From: Ischnura elegans
Lineage: Eukaryota; Arthropoda; Insecta; Odonata; Coenagrionidae
DNA length: 64,000 nucleotides
NCBI RefSeq assembly: GCF_921293095.1
Contig: NC_060248.1
Location: 79,119,243 to 79,183,242, forward strand
Direction of reading: 5' to 3'
A program made the translations under genes and the position numbers. Positions 1 through 8,900 of the stretch are shown here, one piece after another; within the stretch, counting starts at the first letter, position 1, and each line of letters begins with the position of its first letter. The notes under the pieces are model-generated. The model saw nothing but the letters and a program-made list of their open reading frames with translations, was not told the DNA's origin and did not search any database.

Positions 1-139
1 TGCTGCAAGTTTGAAAAAGCGTAACTAGGAGGTTTGATTCAAGCTTGCCGCAAGCTTGCAGGCTTGTCATGACAAGCTTGCTGCAAACTTGCAACTTTGT
101 CATGACAAGCTTGCAGCAAGTTTAGCATGCTATCTGGGG
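1..139 (-). repeat. Internally repetitive palindrome-array element (cut by window edge)
   Basis: The stretch is a patchwork of short palindromic words, CAAGCTTG and TTGTCATGACAA, spaced by variants of GCAGCAAG. On the minus strand it opens with CCCCAGATAGCATGC (139 to 125), which resembles the CCCACATAGCACA end of the elements at 31022 and 4913. I infer it is a truncated member of the same family with a different core word. No coding potential is seen. Confidence 0.5.
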
Positions 140-874
140 TACAACTTACAATCATAGAGCTCGCTATGATGAAAAATACTATATATTCACCGATTTTGAG
201 ACTTAATTAGCCCATTCAAGTGGCACAGGTGACTTTTCTCACTGCTATTCGTTGATATACTAGAAAAATAAACTTCACACACAGCTTTGATCTTGATAGC
301 TTGATTGTGATATGTCATACCCACGGTGAACAACGGAGGATAACACGCCACTGTCATTTTCATAACTGTCCATTTATCGATAGCGTAATAGCACTGTTTA
401 CAATTCAATCACGATGGAAATCTGAAAATACAACTCTTGGCCGATGTTTTTCAACCTTGTCAAACTTAACTGTCATAGTGCATTACAACCACTGCACTGT
501 TATTTCCAGCAGTAGGTTAACGAGAGTTGTCACGATGAAAATAACACTATTTTGGCACAAAAGATGTTTTAGTAAAAATCGAAAATCTCCAAGCATAGCG
601 AACTAAGTTGTATTCTCTTGGTGTTCACCTTATAATACAAGCACAAGCAGTCCTTAACGACGAATTTTCCAGTACCTACGAAGAAATGGATGAAATTATT
701 GACTGTCAAAGCATAGCGGGCATTAGAAAATATCAAAATTGTTCTAATTACACAAATGGATGAGGTGACGTCGATAACATCAACTTACAATTAACGTATC
801 CACCTCCAACGGCCGTGGCTCATTGTCAGACTGCTACAACGATGCTACTGACTTCTTGGTTTAACCACTGTTCC
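140..874. other. No supported feature
   Basis: AT-rich single-copy-looking DNA. The open frames here (187-408 minus, 301-606 plus) are short, have no recognisable domain and no splice context, so I regard them as chance. Confidence 0.5.
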
Positions 875-924
875 AGTTTATATTTTATGCGCTTACTCAT
901 GAGTAAGCGCATAAAATATAAACT
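875..924. repeat. 50-bp perfect palindrome
   Basis: Each base from 875 to 899 is complementary to its partner counted back from 924, with no loop (centre CATG). It could extrude as a 25-bp cruciform. No target duplication or transposon end is evident. Confidence 0.9.
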
Positions 925-1177
925 ATTATAAATAAAGATATTAATATTGTAAATAATACAAAATTTGAGGGCTTCTGAGCCTCTATCGTCGGATATTTTG
1001 CTTTACATTGGAAATAACCAACACGTATCACAAACGAAGCTCTCACAACTGCTCGCAACTCATAAACAATCAAAACAATACACTAACGTGGTCTGCAGAC
1101 GACCAACTTGCGACCAACTGTGTTACCATCTCCGGCACACGGCTCGTTAGCTTAGGCAATTAAGGCATTGTTAGAAT

Positions 1178-1480
1178 ACGTCGCGTATATTTATGGTCTA
1201 CAGGTAACTTCCATCATTTAAGTTACCTGTAGACTAGAAATATCCCAAATGCATACGCCTTCAATTTTTCGTGTATTATACGCCGTGTATATTTATAATT
1301 AGCTGTTTCAGGCGTAACTTTATGAAATCTACTTGACATGATGAAAATACATGGCATGATATTTGTGTGGAATAACTAATGTTTTCTTTACTTTTCATCA
1401 CGCGTATATTTTTGGTCTACAGCCTTACATCGGTTAAGTTACCTGTAGACTTGAAATATCCCAATAGGGAAATTGCATAC
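1178..1480. repeat. Hairpin-unit repeat, copy A
   Basis: Two units (about 1183-1249 and 1401-1471) share GCGTATATTT(A/T)TGGTCTAC, then a word related to AAGTTACCTGTAGAC, then GAAATATCCCAA. In the first unit GTCTACAGGTAACTT and AAGTTACCTGTAGAC pair as a 15-bp hairpin. The sequence between the units is also found in copy B at 4190-4585. I infer these are end or subterminal repeats of a DNA transposon. Confidence 0.7.
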
Positions 1481-1719
1481 TTTTTATAAACAGTATGCTG
1501 ATATACTACAGTAAACACTTAGTACCGCAATATACTTTTTTCCGCTTAAAATTCAGTTTATACACTAGAAAATGACTCCCAAAAGTCTCCCGAGTTTCGC
1601 GGGCTAAAAAATACCGCCCCCACTAATCTTTGGCCGTGACGTCATAGTTCAGTAGGAGTCCAAGATCCAAGCCCAGTAACTGCAGGTTTGGAAGAGCCAC
1701 GTTGCGTTTAAAGGAGAAC

Positions 1720-1878
1720 ATGGGTGAAGTAAGGAAAAATTGCAAGTGGTGCATCGTTCCTCTGTGCAATAACACCCCAGAAAACATTTTCGTCTGAATT
1801 CCCACGGAGAAAATTAGAAGAAAAGCCTCGATGCATGCCGTCTGTCGGGATGAGCGTTACGGGAAATTAGGAGTATAA
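1720..1878 (+). pseudogene. THAP zinc-finger domain fragment with an in-frame stop
   Basis: From ATG at 1720 the frame reads 25 codons including KNCKWCIVPLCNNTPEN, then TGA at 1795-1797, then continues in the same frame with PTEKIRRK and MHAVCRDE to a TAA at 1876-1878. The pattern C-x3-C followed by N, a basic P-T-E-K-x-R block and x-x-x-CRDE fits the first half of a THAP DNA-binding domain (C2CH zinc finger), where a Trp or another residue normally stands at the stop. The second half with the closing Cys-His pair is absent or lost. It lies between the hairpin-repeat blocks at 1178 and 4190, which suggests transposase origin. A degraded host THAP exon is the alternative. Confidence 0.5.
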
Positions 1879-2147
1879 TAAACGAAATGATAAACCCGTG
1901 TGCTATGTGAGCGAAGATAACTTTAATATAAATAATATTTCCATATTTCATTGACTGAATAACTTGAAACTGAGATTTTTCGATCATTCGGCCGTCGTAG
2001 AATAAAAACTCAACTTCACAACAAAAATCGAGATAGGTGTTTCTCGATGGTTACGATGGACTCAAATTATTTACGGCACTTGTTCAATTTCAGTCATGGA
2101 AGGACATAGAAAATTCCATATTGTTTAAAATCAAGGGAGGAAATATG

Positions 2148-2177
2148 AAAATATAGAGCAACGTTGCTCTATATTTT
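2148..2177. repeat. 30-bp perfect palindrome
   Basis: A loopless palindrome centred on AACGTT (centre between 2162 and 2163), within otherwise AT-rich DNA of the THAP-element region. Confidence 0.85.
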
Positions 2178-2719
2178 AATATTTTGTACGTACGTTGATC
2201 CTCATGCATTCGAGTGCCAGCCAAGAAGACAGCGTTTTCTTCTACTGTCGGCGTCAAAATGATGCGCCGCTGTACTTTGCAAATTTATATCCTGGCTTCA
2301 CTACATGCTATAATAATGAACTATACGTCATTTTATCCTAAATTCTGATTTATTTTATTACAAAAAAATTGAAAAATGTAGACACGGTCAGTGCAATAAA
2401 TGACTCTGCGCACCGAAAAATTAGCCGTTTTGTCAACTTCATGAACTTTGCAACTGAACCTAAGGAAAACTACTACGTGTACAGCATTCATCTTCCACAT
2501 TAATTTACACTCATCAGTGCGGATTAATAAAATGGCTTTTGGGTATTTTTCGAACTTATATTTTGTTATAAATTAATGAAAATATTTAAACATTATCTTG
2601 TCCCATAGTTTACCCCGAAAAATAAAGAAAGTTGTAGATGGAAAAAGAATGGAATCCAGAGGTGGTCACAAAAATGAATCGCAGCATTCTTTGATTTTAT
2701 TCTACGCCGTTGCTTGCTT

Positions 2720-2781
2720 TTCAAAAAAAAAGTTGAGTCACAAGAGGAATATACCTCTTGTGACTCAACTTTTTTTTTGAA
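2720..2781. repeat. 28-bp perfect hairpin with 6-base loop
   Basis: Arms 2720-2747 and 2754-2781 are exact reverse complements, including a run of nine A opposite nine T. The loop is AATATA. It includes GTGACTCA, an AP-1-like word, on both arms. It may be a recent inverted duplication or a very small foldback element. Confidence 0.85.
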
Positions 2782-4189
2782 CATATGTTCCGCGGCCTTT
2801 GATTTGGAAACTATGGAGATAAGAATGGACATGTGTGGATCAGCAATTTCCATTCAGTTGGTTGTCAGGATAAACCAAGGATCCATTTAAAGGTTGTCAG
2901 GCCATCGTATAAAGATAGGACTGATGTGCACCACAGGGGAAATGGTGTGTTTGAGGGAAAGTCAAACCCAAAGTTGCCCAAAGAATGTGCAGTTCTATGT
3001 TGCTCTTTCCCCAGTTAAAACCAAATAGAAATTGGATTGGGATGATATTTTCACCACGGGTTCCAGTGATAGTGAGAGTGCAGGTGATCACGGTCATCGT
3101 CGAAAGTCATCCCTCTAGGATTTCCGATACGGAATTTTTAAGTGACAACCGATCGCAATGACGATGAGCTCGCCTTTAGAGAAGGTTTCAGATATATCGT
3201 GAGAAAAGCTCCCAAAATGTATTAAAGACTCTGTTTGGAAAACATGCACATTTTAATGCTAATTTAGGAAGTGTTTCATTTCAAAAGTAACTTATGAACA
3301 CCTGAAGACGTTGTGTTTATTATATTGATCGAAGTGCGATTGACCGATTCTTTCTGCAGAATAGGAAGTGGCTTCGGGGTTTTTAGTCACAAGATGGTAG
3401 ATTGTGTTGGAAGTTCGTCTATATTATCGCTACTAAATTGAAAAATTAATAGTCTGGCCTCCTCAGAGCTTCCTGTCGCCCTCCAGACAAGGTATTTTTA
3501 AGTTGAAAGTATCATCGACAGCTTCGAGGTGGAAATAAGTTCACCATAAGACTCTTCCGGACTGCCAAAAGAATACACATTTCACATGAGTATACGCTTT
3601 CGCCAATATTATACGCAAGTCTCACTTTGTTATGAACTATAAAACATTACAGATGCTCATCAGCTATCTTTCCATTTCTCGGCATCGACTTTCCGAGCCG
3701 ACGAAGTCTACAGTTTCACTAAAATACCCTGTTATCGTGATGGAATCAGTAACAGGAAGCTTGCTAGGATCAGCCTAAGAATAACCATATGCCTTCATCT
3801 TTACGCAATCTATCGCTTTCAATGGATGAGAAATAGATCAAATAATAGCCCTGAAGTCACAATGAACAACTGCGATACGTCTGCACTTCAATAAATGAAT
3901 CATAACCACGCCGTCGCATGTATAAGTATGCAACCTATACTATGGCCGTGCCGCCGTCTCTCCTCGTACTGAACTATGACGTCACTTTTCTACCAGCCAA
4001 TCATCGGGCGTTTTCGCTTCTCACTTGCATTTGAAAATTCTCGTGAACTTTGATGCATTAAATATCGTAAACCACGTCATAAAATAATAAAAAAAACTTT
4101 CACCGAGGTATGCAAACATATATTTTTATATAATTTTGGGGCTATTGATTATATCTGAAATATATGCAAGTTCCCTATTGCGGTAGTAG

Positions 4190-4585
4190 TACATGGCGTA
4201 TATTTTTGGTCTACAGCCTTCCATCGGTTAAGTTACCTGTAGACTAGATATATCCCAAATGTATACGCCTTCAATTTTTCGTGTATTATTTATCGCGTAT
4301 AATTATAATTAGCTGTTTCAGGCGTAACTTTATGGAATCTACCTGTCATGATGAATATACATGACATGATATTTATGTGAAATAACTAATGTTTTCTTTA
4401 CTTTTCATCACGCGTATATTTTTGGTCTACAGCCTTACATCGGTTAAGTTACCAGTAGACTTGAAATATCCCAATTGCGGTAGCAGTACATCGCGTATAT
4501 TTATGGTCTACTGGTAACTTCCATCAGTTAAGTTACCTGTAGACTAGAAATATCCCAAATGTATACGTCTACAATTTTTCGTGTG
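4190..4585. repeat. Hairpin-unit repeat, copy B
   Basis: Three units (about 4196-4258, 4411-4473, 4491-4560) carry the same GCGTATATTT-TGGTCTAC / AAGTTACC(T/A)GTAGAC / GAAATATCCCAA pattern as copy A. The spacer about 4275-4410 also aligns with copy A (for example AGCTGTTTCAGGCGTAACTT), so the whole block was duplicated rather than the units alone. Confidence 0.7.
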
Positions 4586-4742
4586 CTCTCAGGGAAGTAT
4601 TCTGGCTTCAGAAACGAGAGAGTTTTTTTTCTTTCTCCCCTCTCCTATACTCCCTACTCGGAGGAGGATCTCGAGACTTTCTCTCGGAGTTCCTCCTTGA
4701 GGAGGTGAGTGTTTTAAGAGGAAACCAAAACTCCGAAACCCT

Positions 4743-4913
4743 GCATAATGGGACACTAGCTGGACGTCCGCTGGACATCCAAGATAGGACAGTGTGCGGA
4801 CGGATGGCCAGGACAGCCGGCGGATGTCCTCTGGCTGTCCTGAAAATCCGCGGACACTGAGAGGACGCGACGGACGCGCAGCGGACGTCCTCTGGCAACG
4901 ATGTGCTGTGTGG
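4743..4913 (-). repeat. Internally repetitive element, GGACGTCC type
   Basis: The body is built from variants of GGACGTCC and GGATGTCC with short spacers, far more GC-rich than its surroundings. On the minus strand it begins CCCACACAGCACA (4913 to 4901) and ends about GTCCCATTATG near 4743, close to the ends of the element at 31022-31220. A long minus-strand open frame (4589-5029) crosses it but has no recognisable domain and is best explained by the repeat's base composition. Confidence 0.55.
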
Positions 4914-5098
4914 GATGCTCCGGACACTGCCACCTGAACCGATTCGTATTGTTGGGCTACTACTAGATGAGCAGATTTGATTCGGTCAGCGATTGTTGAG
5001 TGTTTTTGCAGTGGAGGTATCGAGTTCATAGTTACCTATCAATTTTGATTTCACTGGACATATATATGTACAAATAGAGTCCTCGCTCAAAAAAACGT

Positions 5099-5285
5099 AT
5101 GCTAGTCATCTAGTAGATTTTTATGATATCCACTAAATTGAAGACATTTTCTAGACTTCTAGTAGATATTTAAAATATCCAAGACATTGAAGATATTTTA
5201 TAGACATCTAGAAGATATTTAAGATATCCAAGACATTGAGGATATTTTCTAGATATCTAGAAGATAATTTGTGCTATTTGAGTGG
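5099..5285 (-). repeat. Internally repetitive element, AGATATCT type
   Basis: About 50-60-base tandem units are built from TCTAGAAGATAT, ATATCCAAGACATTGA and GATATTTTCTAGA. On the minus strand it starts near 5285 with CACTCAAATAGCACAAA, matching the end of the element at 31022, and its internal words (ATCTTCTAGATGTCT, AAAATATCC) also match that element. It is an AT-rich sister of the neighbouring GGACGTCC element. Confidence 0.6.
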
Positions 5286-5740
5286 CAAGGAACAAGTTTC
5301 AGCCAACTAGGGAAAAATACCTTTAAGTTATTCCAGTGACGCACAATTCAAATAAGAGCCTACCCGATGTTTTTAGGCATGAAAATATTTCGGAGTAGAG
5401 GTTCTCATTTGGTATGAAATTGTATCCTATATAAATATCATATATTTAATTATGAAACGTCCCCTGAAACTCGTATAACGCACACTTTGGTACATAATCC
5501 GGTTTATGTGAGCGAGAGCTTCCACGGTCACAGTTACCATCAGTTTATAGTAATAAGCGAAAATGAAATAAGAAATCTTAAATAATTAATCCGCGAGTAG
5601 GACCGATCACCTTTCGGGTGCTATTGAGATTCCTAGAATATCAGGTTTCAAACACCGCCATTTACGTAAAACATTTCTCATTTGTTCGATCGGTGTTTGG
5701 TTTCGTCACAAGGCGGGCACGATATTTCAGCTGCTTCAAG
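5286..5740 (+). promoter_or_regulatory. Upstream region of NOP9
   Basis: About 450 bases between the last repeat and the NOP9 start codon. The promoter and 5' UTR must lie here or a little upstream. No TATA box at a convincing distance stands out. The reading frame of exon 1 stays open back to about 5618, but the first ATG in that frame is 5741, so the upstream part is taken as untranslated leader. Confidence 0.4.
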
Positions 5741-5924
5741 ATGGATCCCTCCACAGAAAAGCGTGGTAAACGTAAACGAAAGAAGGGTTTTCTTCAGAAA
5801 GCGAAGGGTTATGCTAAGAGAGGAAATTTTGGGAGGGGAACTCATATTACTGAAGATGTGTATCAGTATTTCTTTCGTGTGTTGGAGATGTCACGTCAGA
5901 ATTTCGAGTCTGAAGAAGATAAAG
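5741..5924 (+). CDS. NOP9: NOP9 coding exon 1
   Basis: 61 codons plus one base (phase 1). It encodes the basic tail KRGKRKRKKGFLQKAKG and the start of the first helical segment (ITEDVYQYFFRVLEM). The donor is AAAG|GTAGGT. The 69-base intron that follows is the shortest in the gene. Confidence 0.9.
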
Positions 5925-8900
5925 GTAGGTCTTCTTCGTGATGTGCTAATTATCGAAAACATTGGAAGCTAAGTTATCTGTTTCCATTTTCAGAAGTGTT
6001 TGTCACTAATGCATTCGATGAGACCGTTGGACAAGAAATGTATCTTTCCTGCAACGAGCTCGTTTCCCGTGCCATAGAAACTCTTCTTCCTATGGCACCG
6101 AAGGAAGTTATTCAAAGATTCACCAAAGCTTTCAGTAAAGATTTGCGGCCATTATTTGGAGATCCCTTTGCAAGTCATGTTCTTCAAAAACTCCTGCTTG
6201 TTGTGGCAGAACAAACCAAGGTAATAACCGATTTCTGGTCTTGAATTACCTTGGCTACTTTCTTGGGGCCGTAACTGTATAATGTCCTTTATTCTAGGAT
6301 ACTATGAAGAAGAAAGGTGCGTCTTCCGGTGTGTTCGACGACTGGGTGATTCGTGTTGGACGTTTTGCGTTTAATAATCTTGAAGAGTTCGCGTGGGATA
6401 CATACGCCGTCCATGTCGTCCGAACAGTGCTTCTATGTATCAGTGGTGGAAAGGAATCTACGCATACCGCGAATAAAGCAGGCCTTTTAAATCCAAGATC
6501 TATAGAATATATGGAAAAGTGTGACTGTGAACTTCCAAAGCAGTACAATGAACTGCTACAGGATTATCATCACAAACTGATTTCGTGGCCTCAGATCGGT
6601 GGTAAGCCAATTATACGCTTTCCTCTTAGTTTAGTTTATATGAAATGCTTTAAATGTTTACGTGAAAAATAAATTACCTAAAGAATATCCCCTTTTTACG
6701 GAATTTCGTGTGAACCTTCTGCTGTTGGAGGATTGCATGTGGTTTCAATTTATATTTTTACTTTGTTGTGATGAATATTTCGAAATATTCGCGGTAGGAA
6801 TCAACAATAAAATTATTTGTGTTCTTTTTTAATGTTTCACGGCGTTAAAGCAAAAGGTATTGAGACAATCAGTCTATTTCTCTTTAAAGCTCATGAGTAT
6901 TCGTTATTTGCTTGAATCTTCTGTCTTTAAATTAATGATTTTGTCTCCATTTCTCATATTGTAAGCTCGAAGGTGATCATATAGAACTCAGTATAATCTC
7001 TAAAGCATAATAAATTACTTTGGGTTAATTGCAATTGTGGAGAGTATAAATATATCACTAGTATTGAAATTATCGTTTTCACCTTATGTTTATAGATATG
7101 GCCTTTGAAGGACTGACATCCGGTCTTCTACAATCCTTATTGTTTGCTCTCAAGAGAGCAGGAGAGACAACTTTGTGTGATGAATGCGTTGATGTGCTAA
7201 CTAAGAAGTGCTTCAAGCTGCATTCCACTGGAAAAGAAGAACTTTTTCAGTGTGATTTTTCCTTGCATCTCCTTGATGCAGCACTGGCTGTTGCATCTCC
7301 TGATTTTTACAGAAAGGTGTATGAAGATTGTTTTAAAGGGAAAGTTGTGAGACTTGCCCTTCACAAGAGAGCAAATTTCTCTGTTCAAAGGCTGTTTGGC
7401 TTCTGTCCTGACAAATTATTGGTAAGCGCTTACTCAAATTATTATCTTTTGTATAATCCCCAATTATTCTAATCTAAAATTTTCCATCATGAATGAATTT
7501 GTGCTTTTGGCATAACTTTTTGTGGAATGCACTTTTGATATCGTGAATAATTGGATATCAATTTTCCAATTTATAAGGTGACGTGGAAAAGTTTTTTTGC
7601 TGCTTACATTCAAAACTGACCTTATTTGTAGTTGTGAGCTATTTAGGTCTCCACTGCGTTTAGTTTTTAGACCTATTGGTAATGGATTTTGGAATTGCAG
7701 ATATTTTGAATTTTACCACCTCAATGGACATGAAGAAGTCTCCTTTGCTAGCATTGTTTTTATTCATTAGCTATGTAATCATTTCATCTCATTATGGAGG
7801 ATAAATTTGACCTGGTCCACTTGCAGTTAAATTTAACTAGAAATTTAACCATGGTTCATCGATGTGAGCCATTTAAATTTGACAGAAGTGGCAACCGGAT
7901 ATTTGGGCAAAAACAATTTGGATTCAGGAACTTTCTGGGCGTGATTTTCCCAAGGGAAAATACTTCCTGCAGTGTGTGCATTAATTTTACACAATCCTCT
8001 CAATCAAAAGCTTTTTAAAAACCCATAAACCTGCTTTATGGGTTTTTAAAAAGCTTTTGATTGAGAGGATTGTGTAAAATTAACCCTTTCACTGCTGTTC
8101 AATCTGCGGAAACCTTCTCCTCACATGCGGCGAAAATGTTAAAATGCGTCTCGTGGGCCCATGGAGCAGGTACTTCCAGGATGGGTGTGGTACACCCTCC
8201 GAAGGGTCACTAATCCCCGACCCTATCCTCGACGAACTCACCCTCGCAGGACCGTCTCATCGGCCCTACCAGCGGGAGCCCTACCTCCGGAAAAGTGACC
8301 GCTCTGACTGCAATTTGAAAATCAATCAATCAATCCGATCATCGAAATATGATAGTTTTCATCGCACTCCTGCCAATCAAGCAATCAAGTACGTCTTTGA
8401 ACCGTGTCTCTGCGATAAAAAATAACGATTTTGTTAACTTTGCAACAAAACGTGGCTGCGGACCACCGGAAAATGGCCATTATATCAAAGTTAACAAAAT
8501 CATTATTTTTCATCGCAGAAACACGGTTCAAAGACGTACTTTATTGCTTGATTGGCAGGAGTGCGATGAAAACAATCATATTGTGATGATCGGATTGATT
8601 GATTGATTTTCAAATTGCAGTCAGAGCGGTCACTTTTCCGGAGGTAGGGCCCCCGCTGGTAGGGCCGATGAGACGGTCTTGCGTGGGTGAGTTCGTCGAG
8701 GAAAGGGTCCTGGATTAGTGGGTCCCTTCGAAGTGCTTCGTGGAAGTGCTGACCGTATGGCAGGGAGGAAGAAAAAGTAAGTCCACCGCAGTCTGTCGTG
8801 CGGACGTACTAGGTACGTCCACAGCAGTGAAAGGGTTAATGCACACACTGCAGGAAGTATGCATAGACTGGAGGGATAGGTGACTAATTTGTAATTTGCA

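Larger units (their letters stand above)
1178..4585 (+). mobile_element. Probable decayed DNA transposon with THAP-domain remnant
   Basis: The region lies between two related repeat blocks (1178-1480 and 4190-4585). Inside these, short sequences recur in inverted orientation: CAATAGGGAA near 1470 against TTCCCTATTG near 4171, and TGACGTCATAGTTCAGTA near 1636 against its complement near 3964. A THAP-type zinc-finger pseudogene starts at 1720. THAP domains occur in P-element-like and some other transposases as well as in host proteins. No catalytic transposase core was recognised in 1879-3950, which holds only short open frames. Exact ends and target duplication were not established. Confidence 0.4.
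7960..8860. repeat. Outer 25-bp inverted repeat enclosing two TTAA-flanked elements
   Basis: 7960-7984 and 8836-8860 are exact reverse complements, reading inward ATACTTCCTGCAG... and ending in TTAA. Between them sit the 95-bp palindrome (7985-8079), another TTAA (8080-8083) and the 752-bp foldback element (8084-8835), so TTAA occurs at all three junctions. Confidence 0.8.

Noticed and set aside
4589-5029. 146-codon minus-strand open frame
   Set aside because: It crosses a GC-rich repeat array and a pyrimidine tract, has no known domain, and its peptide only reflects the repeated GGACGTCC word.
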